From: CAZKRU01 sp964555235
GTDB taxonomy: Bacteria; Verrucomicrobiota; Verrucomicrobiia; Methylacidiphilales; CAMAQI01
DNA: 29,920 bases
Direction: 5' to 3'
Assembly (NCBI GenBank): GCA_964555235.1
Contig: CAZKRU010000051.1
Coordinates: 1-29,920, forward strand
Part shown: positions 17,001 to 23,478 of the stretch, in pieces
How the letters are laid out: each line of letters starts with the position of its first letter
Position numbering within the stretch: the stretch's first letter is position 1
Program-made: the position numbers and the translations under genes
Notes under the pieces: generated by a model
What the model saw: the letters and a program-made list of their open reading frames with translations, nothing else
Database searches by the model: none
Told to the model about the DNA's origin: nothing

Positions 17001-17724
17001 GACGAGTCCGAAAGATCATCTGATCTTGGATTTATTTTGGATGCCGGTCGTTGAACCGTATGCCATCAGTGACCGCTTTTCGACGGCAGGGAAGATCAAT
17101 ATGAATTACCAGATTCTCCCGTTCACTTATCTGGAGCGATCCACCGGGATGCGGGCGCTACTGAAAAGCGAAAAGATCATCGCCATTCCAAACGCCAGAG
17201 CGAATACCTATAAAGGGAGTGGGGCGCCGGGTACTTATCGCAAGGATCTTAATTACACGGAAACGCTGAATCAGTTCAAAACAAAGTTTGATTCAGGAGA
17301 TATCTACAAATCTGCTTCTGAAATTTGTGATGTACATATGGTTCCTTCGGATAAAAACCTCGCGGATATGGCGACCTACTGGAATAATACTGCGGCTGCT
17401 AATGCGCTCACGGGAGATAATAGTCGCGAACGGATTTATACGACACTCTATTCGCGTCTGACAACACGCTCGAATACCTTCACCGTGCATTTCCGGGTTC
17501 AGGCTCTGAAGAAGCGGAAGGAGAGTGCTCCGGGAGTCTGGACAGAAGGAAAGGATGTCGTCACGGGAGAGTACCGTGGATCAACCACGTTAGAGCGTTT
17601 TATTGATGCTAATAATACGGAGATTCCTGATTACGCGGATCCGACGACAAATCTGACATCGGTGAAGACGTTGGATAAATTTTATAAATGGCGTGTCGTC
17701 CAGAATCGGCAATTTGCGCCGTAA
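14065..17724 (+). CDS. Verru_Chthon cassette protein A (very large GspK-like pseudopilin)
   Basis: This 1219-residue protein closes the cassette. Its N-terminus SRSGFALVIVLSVLVLLVALAMGFLSR is prepilin-like, with Gly14 before Phe15, but +5 is Ile rather than Glu. Lack of Glu +5 is characteristic of GspK, the tip pseudopilin of type II secretion. ERSAASGYYASVSARQLADTAVGLVQGQI (41-69) is a helix like the GspK 'A...A..GA..A' segment, and RVAFWTDDETCKVNINTA (216-233) resembles the GspK 'DE..KiNiNta' region. The rest, about 980 residues, is Gly, Thr, Pro and Asn rich with many aromatic strands, and is unrecognised; GspK proteins are about 300-350 residues. It would be a membrane-anchored, mainly periplasmic or surface protein. 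Confidence 0.87.
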   Translation: MNYHSLRKPSSRSGFALVIVLSVLVLLVALAMGFLSRASTERSAASGYYASVSARQLADTAVGLVQGQINMATTQGSNVAWTSQPGMVRTFDTSGQIIKAYKLYSGPEMVSSKVSITSGKSSDEAPEGWVGNTATWVDLNSPIESGGIKNFPILEPTAVAEGFTINKVPGATEYQPVPMPVRWLYVLQNGTLVDAKGEGTSGVVEGETAANPIVGRVAFWTDDETCKVNINTAGVGTYWDVPRAYTSQEVDLGKYQPAQKEFQRYPGHPAMTCLSSIFPSMTPTQIYALAPRIVGGGSNEGTVQPTAALTPDSDRLYSSVDELIFNASRSSNASLTKVQLEQAKFFLTAHSRAPETNLFNLPRIACWPIFKDLVADRITAFDKLIAFCASTGSSKDLKQYYFQRELANSPTNDISILRNTNLYKYLQYVTANSIPGFGGNFLTKYGSDRNQILTEIFDYIRSANLHDDVLAPNKQFTPYWNSVSAYGFPTGHGWVAPTRYQPAGSGMTLGFGRNFTLSEMGIAFICNAVADNVATPLVDESFGSNTLTNPALGAGVLIPGEKCIQAVMIPEFFSPMCGYTNLCPDILVEITGLDTFTVTTSNTAAETSTVSLFPGLSPVSTPYSKINPAYDNARDWGGNPGWRFSFYGMGIPARGTVPSDVIGTSEILNAPLSARVQNFYNFIGVPARVKANSSGGTMQFSGGDIVVKFYAKSTVAATPANLLQTFNITFPPGTFNMPEIPTATLQQIPGGISSPPLRQWTFRAGVLAANTTGRLYAFGKQFGGFNAPGSGAGQPGAGALFIKEYDIIQTVLPAHGDFRLMAATPVVPNTVFKPHTRYGNLTYRFANDLSSPVTNTDPQYVGGKYISTLTYGSKWIPDIPATATGANTPEITGDFDNSIGPAMDGPMINKPDEGATWRSGATTPYFDASGLSNTGGPALFSPNRQMPSPGMLGSLPTGVVADIPWRTLLFRPQASHFGATSPKDHLILDLFWMPVVEPYAISDRFSTAGKINMNYQILPFTYLERSTGMRALLKSEKIIAIPNARANTYKGSGAPGTYRKDLNYTETLNQFKTKFDSGDIYKSASEICDVHMVPSDKNLADMATYWNNTAAANALTGDNSRERIYTTLYSRLTTRSNTFTVHFRVQALKKRKESAPGVWTEGKDVVTGEYRGSTTLERFIDANNTEIPDYADPTTNLTSVKTLDKFYKWRVVQNRQFAP

Positions 17725-17754
17725 TCGAAATAAAGAATCTCTTGGCAGGGATTT

Positions 17755-18018
17755 TTAGGACTCGCCTAAATAGAGCCTGACCACTTCTTCAAGTTGCCGC
17801 AGAAACGAATCAGGGAGAACGCCCGCTTCTTGTAAAAGGCGTTTTTTACTGACCTGTCGAATCCCGGGAATGACTGCGAAATTCCGTTTCAACCCAGGAA
17901 GTGGAGGGAGTTCGACTCGTAGGAGGTATTTGACTCTCGGTGGATGCGGCATCAATCGTGCTAGAATTGGAACAAGAGTCCTATAGTAAAAAATATTGAT
18001 CGTTGTTAAGTCTTTCAT
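17755..18018 (-). CDS. Hypothetical small protein, convergent to the cassette (doubtful)
   Basis: An open frame of 87 codons on the reverse strand runs from ATG 18018 to a stop at 17755, 30 bases from the end of the cassette. The C-terminal part, GLKRNFAVIPGIRQVSKKRLLQ and DSFLRQLEEVVRLYLGES, looks like folded amphipathic helices and is more protein-like than most shadow frames. Against it, no ribosome-binding site is seen before 18018 or the internal ATG at 17952, no family is recognised, and a terminator-like hairpin for the cassette lies inside it. The frame extends further upstream, but there it runs antisense to the next gene. It may be a real orphan gene, a gene remnant, or chance. Confidence 0.3.
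   Translation of the reverse strand: MKDLTTINIFYYRTLVPILARLMPHPPRVKYLLRVELPPLPGLKRNFAVIPGIRQVSKKRLLQEAGVLPDSFLRQLEEVVRLYLGES
17818..17847 (+). terminator. Possible Rho-independent terminator of the pseudopilin cassette
   Basis: AACGCC (17818-17823) and GGCGTT (17838-17843) form a 6-bp stem with a 14-base loop. The T-run spans 17842-17847, the last two stem bases included. It lies about 95 bases after the stop of cassette gene A and before the PEP-CTERM gene. The loop is long and the stem short, so efficiency is uncertain. Confidence 0.35.
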
Positions 18019-18088
18019 TGTGAGGTTTGTTTTTGAAATAAAAATCAGCGATGATACGATTCGAGTCACGGGTCGTTTGTTTAGGGAA

Positions 18089-19789
18089 ATGGGTTTGAGT
18101 GTACAAAGCGTGTGCGTTCCTGCGGCTTTTTTAGTTTTTGGAATTTCGAGCCACGCCGCGACGGTTTCTTGGAATACGGCAGCAACCACTTCGTCTTGGA
18201 CGCTCGGGAGTAATTGGGTGGGTGGTGTCGCTCCAGTCAATGGAGATGATGTCTCTTTGGACTCAAGCGGCACCAACGATGCGACTGGTCTTGATATTGC
18301 GGGTCTTACCCTCAATAGCATTACCTTCTCGGCGGGAGGTGCGCTCACGATCGGAAGTACGGCATTTACGCTCGCGAGTGGAGGGAGTCTCGTTAATGCA
18401 ACCAGCGGGCTTGCTCAAATTAGTAGTGCGATTGCGCTTTTGGGGAATGCAACGGTCAATAGTTCGGGGACGAGCAATATGTCTCTGAGCGGAGTGATTT
18501 CAGGCGCGGGGAATATCACCATTCAAGGGGCGGCCGTGGCGAGGACAATCACCACAGGAGTCAATCATACGTTTACTGGAAATTGGTTAATTAATAGCGG
18601 TACGTTGGTCGCTGGCAGTGATACTCGATTAGGAAATGCCGCCAATGATTTGGTTTTTGGTGGAGGACGATTTCGTGTTTCTAATATGACGCTAGGGGCC
18701 GGTCGTGTTTTGGATTTTTCAGGAGGAAATGGCGAAGTCCAAATTTCCTCTGCCGCAGGAGCGGCTCTTCAATTAAATGCGGCCGGTCAATTGGTCGGTG
18801 GGAATACATTAACTTATATCGGATCGTCCAATACGACGAATGCGACCACCCTTTCCATCGGAGCTGCCAATACCGGTTTTACGGGATCGGTAGTGATGAG
18901 CGCGATCAATGCCACCGATGTTGTCGATCTAAAGGATGCCAATTCCCTTGGACAAACCGGAAGCAAAGGATCTATAACGCTGACGAAAGGGACTCTCAAC
19001 CTGACCTCAGATACCTCTACGACCTTTGGAAATAATACGACAGCGAGTGCATTAGCTTCGGGTGATACGACGATTGCTGTTGAACGAGCAACTGCCGGCG
19101 CAGGAGTCTCCCATACTTTAGGGACGCTCTCCATCGGAACCAAGCCGCTTACGGTCACGAAAGGAGCTAATGTCACTTCAGGAACTGCCGGATTGATCTT
19201 TGGCGCAACGACCTTGACCGGTAACCCTACCTTTACCCTCACGAATGCAAATCTGAGTCTGGGGGATATTTCGACGGGGGATCAGAATCGAAGAATGACC
19301 GTCGCCAGTGGAAGTACAGGACAGCTTCACTTTGTTGGGAATGTCGCTCCCAGTACCAGCGCCAAAAATCTGACATTCGATAATGCCGCGACATCATTGG
19401 CAGGATCCACCACTTTTGATACGGGTTCTACCTTTACCTTCAATTTGGGAACGAGCAGCGATAATATCAGTCTTTGGAATTACGAAAGCGGTGAAGTTGT
19501 TTTTAATAGTAACACGATCACGGTGAATCAGGCGACGGGCTTCACCACAACGACTTACACCCTATTTAATTTTTATAGTGATTCTGGAACCACACTCACC
19601 GCGCACGGTCTCTCCTCTGGACTCGGAACGGTAACGATTGCCGGGGGAGGATTCAATGGCGCCATTGTTTATAATACGAACACCATCGATCTTGTCGTGA
19701 GTGCCATTCCCGAGCCCTCAACCTATCTTTTCATGATCCTCGGTGGACTCATGCTGTTGGTCATGGGGTGTCGCAGAACGAACGTTTAA
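18089..19789 (+). CDS. PEP-CTERM protein with autotransporter-associated beta-strand repeats
   Basis: From ATG 18089 the protein has 566 residues. MGLSVQSVCVPAAFLVFGIS, ending SHAA, is a signal peptide. The mature part opens TVSWNTAATTSSWTLGSNWVGG, the start usual for autotransporter-associated repeat proteins of this group, and continues as Gly/Ser/Thr/Asn-rich beta-strand repeats (ITFSAGGALTIGSTAFTLASGG and similar) that should form a long beta-helix. The last 26 residues start PEPSTYLFM, continue as a hydrophobic helix and end in CRRTNV: a PEP-CTERM sorting signal, processed by an exosortase in bacteria that make exopolysaccharide. No exosortase is in the window. A TTG 31 codons upstream keeps the frame open but would place non-signal residues before the signal peptide. 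AGGGA precedes the ATG closely. It is likely a surface or matrix protein; its ligand is unknown. Confidence 0.88.
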   Translation: MGLSVQSVCVPAAFLVFGISSHAATVSWNTAATTSSWTLGSNWVGGVAPVNGDDVSLDSSGTNDATGLDIAGLTLNSITFSAGGALTIGSTAFTLASGGSLVNATSGLAQISSAIALLGNATVNSSGTSNMSLSGVISGAGNITIQGAAVARTITTGVNHTFTGNWLINSGTLVAGSDTRLGNAANDLVFGGGRFRVSNMTLGAGRVLDFSGGNGEVQISSAAGAALQLNAAGQLVGGNTLTYIGSSNTTNATTLSIGAANTGFTGSVVMSAINATDVVDLKDANSLGQTGSKGSITLTKGTLNLTSDTSTTFGNNTTASALASGDTTIAVERATAGAGVSHTLGTLSIGTKPLTVTKGANVTSGTAGLIFGATTLTGNPTFTLTNANLSLGDISTGDQNRRMTVASGSTGQLHFVGNVAPSTSAKNLTFDNAATSLAGSTTFDTGSTFTFNLGTSSDNISLWNYESGEVVFNSNTITVNQATGFTTTTYTLFNFYSDSGTTLTAHGLSSGLGTVTIAGGGFNGAIVYNTNTIDLVVSAIPEPSTYLFMILGGLMLLVMGCRRTNV

Positions 19790-19887
19790 TTCTGCGGGGC
19801 TGGAGGACTCCCGAAGTTTGACAATTCCGGGATGAGATGAAGGTGGAAGTTCTCGCGGAGAGGGTATTCATTCGAGGATTCGTTATT

Positions 19888-19967
19888 GAATCTGGAACTC
19901 AGAAACTCAGGAAATGGAGATCCGAATGAATGGGTATTTCGCTCCTGAGTTCTTGAGTTCCAGATTC
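19888..19967. repeat. Imperfect inverted repeat, 25-base arms, between convergent genes
   Basis: The left arm (19888-19912) and the right arm (19943-19967) are complementary at 23 of 25 positions around a 30-base centre. It lies between the stops of the forward PEP-CTERM gene and the reverse dehydrogenase gene, where a shared terminator is expected, but the end lacks a T-run apart from scattered T's near 19978. A further match, ATTCATTCG (19866-19874) with CGAATGAAT (19923-19931), crosses the main stem. Confidence 0.6.
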
Positions 19968-19988
19968 GTCGGTCGACTTTTTCTTCGT

Positions 19989-21308
19989 TCAGAGCTTCAA
20001 GAGTGAATCGACCTGTACCGGCAGTCCTGAGGCAAAGGATTGGTTTGCCGCAATTCCGGTGAGGATTGACCGAGCTCCATCCAGATGTCCGGCGGCGCGC
20101 TTGTAAGGATCCGCTTTTTTCGTGCGACCGAAGAGATCGTCCAGCAAGAGAATGTCGCCGCCGCCGTGACCTCCAATGGCGGGAGGGGGTTCCACATTGT
20201 ACGGTTTTTCAAAGTGCGGGAAAACCGTGACGCGTTGGCTGTGACTGGCGGACTCTCCGATTTTTCCGCTTGCTGCACTGACATAAGACTTTTCGAGTTC
20301 ATCGAGTTCGATGCGTCCTTTCGTTCCGTTAAACGCAACTCGATATCCTTCCCACGGAGAATAAGCGGTGAGCGAGTAGGAGAGTTGAACGCCGTTTTTA
20401 TAGAGGACCGCAAGATTCATCGTGTCTTCGATATTGATTCCATCGCTGAAGACGCTTTGGTCGCGCATGTAGGCGTCATCTTTTTCCGCATTCAGGTAGA
20501 GTCCTTCCAGGCGACCGCCATCCTTGAGATTGAGAGCGAAGGGGTCGTTCTTGGCGACCGGATTTCCGGTGGCGCGGGTGTAAAACTTTTTCACGCCACG
20601 GCTTTCCGCGTTGGCTTTTCCGTAAAACGCGAGCGCTCCGAATCCGAAAACCGTCTTGGGAGAGGTATCGAGCCACCAATTGAGAAGATCGAAATGGTGC
20701 GTGGATTTGTGAACCATGAGTCCACCGGAGTTCCGCTTGTCGCGGTGCCAGCGTCGGAAGTAATCCGCGCCGTGAGCGGTATCAAGAAGCCATTCGAAGT
20801 GAACCGACTTTACGTCGCCAATCGTCCCCTTCATGAGTAGGTCTTTAACCGTGGTGCGGGCCGGTGAGTAACGGTAATTGAAGGTGACTCGGAGATTTCG
20901 TCCGGTGCGTTCGATGGCATCAAGAATGCAGCGACATTTTTCGACATCAACGGTCATCGGTTTTTCTGAAATGACATCGCAACCGAGTTCCATGGCGCGA
21001 ATGATGTACTGGTGGTGAGTGCGATCGACGCTGGTCACGATCACGGTATGCGGTTTTTCGGTTCGGATCATTCGGTCAAAATCTTGAGCGAGATAAGTGC
21101 GAATCGGCTTGGTAGAGAATTTTTTCTGGTAAACCGAATTTTGATAATCCATGCGACTTTGATTGACGTCACAAAGAGCGACTAACGAAGAGGTTTTGGC
21201 GTAAGGGCCCAAGAGAGCGTCGGTAAACATTTCAGATCGGGCACCGGGACCAACGAGGACGTACTTCTTTTTTGCAGTGCCAGCGGAGCGGGAGGGTTTT
21301 TTGTTCAT
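19989..21308 (-). CDS. Gfo/Idh/MocA family oxidoreductase
   Basis: This 439-residue cytoplasmic protein is an NAD(P)-dependent sugar or sugar-acid dehydrogenase by family. The Rossmann start is KKKYVLVGPGARSEMF (13-28), followed by LVALCDVN (42-49). SEKPMTVD (114-121) contains the conserved EKP, whose lysine acts in catalysis. GGLMVHKSTHHFDLLNWW (195-212) is the substrate-site block with the usual His/Asp set. The length is longer than the common 330-390 residues. No twin-arginine signal is evident at the N-terminus (MNKKPSRSAGTAKKK). It diverges from an AraC gene across 93 bases, a layout in which the regulator commonly controls the neighbouring enzyme. The reverse strand of that gap has TTGTCA and TATAGC separated by 19 bases, a weak promoter candidate. 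The exact substrate is unknown. Confidence 0.92.
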   Translation of the reverse strand: MNKKPSRSAGTAKKKYVLVGPGARSEMFTDALLGPYAKTSSLVALCDVNQSRMDYQNSVYQKKFSTKPIRTYLAQDFDRMIRTEKPHTVIVTSVDRTHHQYIIRAMELGCDVISEKPMTVDVEKCRCILDAIERTGRNLRVTFNYRYSPARTTVKDLLMKGTIGDVKSVHFEWLLDTAHGADYFRRWHRDKRNSGGLMVHKSTHHFDLLNWWLDTSPKTVFGFGALAFYGKANAESRGVKKFYTRATGNPVAKNDPFALNLKDGGRLEGLYLNAEKDDAYMRDQSVFSDGINIEDTMNLAVLYKNGVQLSYSLTAYSPWEGYRVAFNGTKGRIELDELEKSYVSAASGKIGESASHSQRVTVFPHFEKPYNVEPPPAIGGHGGGDILLLDDLFGRTKKADPYKRAAGHLDGARSILTGIAANQSFASGLPVQVDSLLKL

Positions 21309-21401
21309 AAATGTTGAGAGGAATCTATCATCGGAAGCAAAAACTGGCTATAGGAAAAACGCTCGACTTCTTGACAATATCGAACATGATCTCGGGATCC
21401 T

Positions 21402-22199
21402 ATGTTTCTGGTTTATCTCTCGGATGGGGAGCGTTGCTATGGGCGAAAACCGATTCATCCGCATCCTCGAAAGCGGGTGGCATTCCAGATCATTTTACAA
21501 GGTCGAACTACGCTGGTGGTTCAAGGGAATCCAGGAGAAATCAGGAGAAGGATAGAGGGCCCATTTCTGACGGTGGCGGCGCCGGAATGCGTTCATGGGT
21601 GGAGTGGGGAGCGTGAGGATCTCTGTTCGGTGCTGGTTTTTCAATTTGACGATATCGATCCTGAGTTGACCCAAGTCTTGGGGCAATCGGGGTTTCGCGC
21701 GCTCTCGTTGCCGAAAGGGGAGATTCCGAAATTGATGCAGCTCTATTCTCAATGTGTGGCGGCGAAGGGTTCGCCTGGGCTGACGTCGTCGGTCTTCTAT
21801 CGCGTGGTTGCGGCAGAACTGACACTCCTTCTCTTTCGGTTGCTTCCCCGCAACGAGCTTCGTCCCCCTGCGGACGTGGGTGAGCGGAAGGTTGCTGAGG
21901 CGCTCGGGTGGTACGATGCCAACTTGACGACCGCTCCGACGGTTGAGGAGGTCGCACGGGCGGTTCATCTTTCATCGGTGCATCTGCGCCGGCTTTTCCG
22001 AAAGTTTCGGAATCTTTCGCCGCAAGAGGCGATGGAGTCAGTTCGTTTCGAACGAGCGAAGGGATTAATGCGGGATCCGGCGATGACTTTGGAAGTGGTT
22101 GCGGAGAGTTCGGGATTTGGAAGTGCGAGCGACTTTTCGCGCGCCTTCAAAGCGCGCTACGGAATTCCTCCGCGAAAGTATCGGAGCTCCATGGCCTAA
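21402..22199 (+). CDS. AraC family transcriptional regulator
   Basis: The 265-residue protein has an N-terminal cupin-like sensing part (about 1-100; HPHPRKRVAFQIILQGRTTLVVQG) and a C-terminal double helix-turn-helix. The first helix pair is PTVEEVARAVHLSSVHLRRLFRKF, and the second runs TLEVVAESSGFGSASDFSRAFKARYG and ends IPPRKYR, the usual AraC 'PxxyR' close. An in-frame stop lies five codons before ATG 21402, so the start is well limited; the upstream CGGGA is a weak ribosome-binding site. It is divergent from the first Gfo/Idh/MocA gene and lies upstream of the second, and is likely to regulate one or both in response to a sugar. That role is inferred from position. Confidence 0.93.
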   Translation: MFLVYLSDGERCYGRKPIHPHPRKRVAFQIILQGRTTLVVQGNPGEIRRRIEGPFLTVAAPECVHGWSGEREDLCSVLVFQFDDIDPELTQVLGQSGFRALSLPKGEIPKLMQLYSQCVAAKGSPGLTSSVFYRVVAAELTLLLFRLLPRNELRPPADVGERKVAEALGWYDANLTTAPTVEEVARAVHLSSVHLRRLFRKFRNLSPQEAMESVRFERAKGLMRDPAMTLEVVAESSGFGSASDFSRAFKARYGIPPRKYRSSMA

Positions 22200-22302
22200 A
22201 CTGATCGCGGTTCGCTTTTAGATTTCTCGGCGTACTCTGCGCGAGACCGGATGGCGGATTGACGGTTTGGTTTTGAAAACAGGAGCCCCTCTTTGAGTTT
22301 TT

Positions 22303-22391
22303 GTGTCGTCGCGGTGGAGACTGCAATGATCCGATTTAACCGCAACGACTCCAAGGCTCGAAGGTTTGAGGTCTTTGCGTCGTCGCGGTTA
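22303..22391. repeat. Short dispersed-type repeats in the 286-base gap before the second dehydrogenase
   Basis: GTCGTCGCGGTTA (22379-22391) is complementary at 12 of 13 bases to TAACCGCAACGAC (22337-22349), and GTCGTCGCGGT recurs directly at 22305-22315. The segment resembles the 'ctttgcgtc...gcggtta' type of short dispersed intergenic repeat; this is a resemblance from memory. Nothing else was recognised in 22200-22485. Confidence 0.45.
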
Positions 22392-22485
22392 AACAGGATT
22401 TAATTCATTGCTAATGATTGGGGTCAATGTTCTAAAAAAGCTGAATTCATTTGATTGAAAGCGCGGGATCGGCTTTGCTGCAAAG

Positions 22486-23478
22486 ATGAACCGAGATCGC
22501 ATTGGAGTGGGGCTTTATGGCGGCAACGGACACCAAGTTTCTAAATTATTGGAGAATTGCCCGTGGGGTGAGGTGGTTGGTTATGCGGAATTCGAGCTTC
22601 CGGCGGGAAGTCATTCGAATGCGGTGCGTCATACGTCGCTCGATGAGTTATTGAAAGATCCACAGGTGCAATTGGTTTCACTCTGCTCGCCTCGGCGTGT
22701 GGATCAGGTATCGGATGCGATTGCTTGTTTGAAGGCGGGAAAGCATGTCTACGCAGAGAAGCCGGCGGCTTTCACGAACGAATCGCTTGATGAGATTCTG
22801 GTGGTATCCAAGGCTTCGGGGTGCGAATTTCATGAGATGGCGGATACGATCATTCGGCAACCGTATTTTGCATTGAGAGAATTGGTGCGTGCGGGGCGTC
22901 TTGGCGAAGTGGTTCAAGTCTGGGCGCAGAAATCTTACCCATTAAGTATTGCGAGGCGTCCGCAAGATGAAGACGTCGATGGAGGGTTGATTCGACAGTG
23001 TGCGATTCATTCCGTGAGAATGATTGAGCATCTGACTGGACTTGCGGTGACTTCCGTTGAAGCGATTGAAACCTCTTTGGGGAATTCTCGAGGAGGAGGA
23101 TTGCGAACGGCGGCAAGTCTTCAGCTTGCCTTGGAGAATGGGGGGATCGGGTCGGTGGTGGCGAATTATTGGAACCCGGCCGGTTTTGGGCGTCACGGAA
23201 ATGATCAGGTGCGAATTTTTGGAACGCTCGGAACGGCGGAGATCACGGATGATGCGCAGCGATCCCGTTTAATTGTTGGAGATCGGGATTTCGGAACGAT
23301 TGAGGCGAATTCACCAGTCGAACCTTTCTTGCATTCTTATCTCAAAAAACTTTTAGGGCTCGGAGAGATGCCGATGTCGTTGGAGGAAGAACTCCGGCCG
23401 TTGCGGGTGGTGAATCGTGCGAAGCAGGCGGCGAAATTCAATGCGATTCAATCAAAGGACGGGGCGTCCCCGCTCTAA
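22486..23478 (+). CDS. Gfo/Idh/MocA family oxidoreductase (second, distinct from 19989-21308)
   Basis: The 330-residue protein starts RIGVGLYGGNGHQV, a Rossmann-type nucleotide-binding loop, and has AEKPAAFTNES (90-100) with the conserved EKP. GGLIRQCAIHSVRMIEHLTG (about 166-185) is the catalytic-site block with a His where the family has its catalytic histidine. It is shorter than, and clearly diverged from, the other dehydrogenase here, so the two are probably not recent duplicates. The 3' end overlaps the convergent AraC gene by 41 bases. Likely function is oxidation or epimerisation of a sugar derivative in the cytoplasm; the substrate is unknown. The ATG at 22486 follows a 286-base gap with repeats, and no strong ribosome-binding site is seen. 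Confidence 0.9.
   Translation: MNRDRIGVGLYGGNGHQVSKLLENCPWGEVVGYAEFELPAGSHSNAVRHTSLDELLKDPQVQLVSLCSPRRVDQVSDAIACLKAGKHVYAEKPAAFTNESLDEILVVSKASGCEFHEMADTIIRQPYFALRELVRAGRLGEVVQVWAQKSYPLSIARRPQDEDVDGGLIRQCAIHSVRMIEHLTGLAVTSVEAIETSLGNSRGGGLRTAASLQLALENGGIGSVVANYWNPAGFGRHGNDQVRIFGTLGTAEITDDAQRSRLIVGDRDFGTIEANSPVEPFLHSYLKKLLGLGEMPMSLEEELRPLRVVNRAKQAAKFNAIQSKDGASPL

Noticed and set aside
18814..19242. 142-codon reverse frame rich in Val, Pro and Ala inside the PEP-CTERM gene
   Set aside because: Its composition is the mirror of the Thr/Gly/Asn-rich repeats on the forward strand, with no domain or start signal.
21371..21376. TTGACA on the forward strand before the first AraC gene, as a -35 box
   Set aside because: No -10-like hexamer lies 16-18 bases downstream; TATGTT is 24 bases away and overlaps the start codon.
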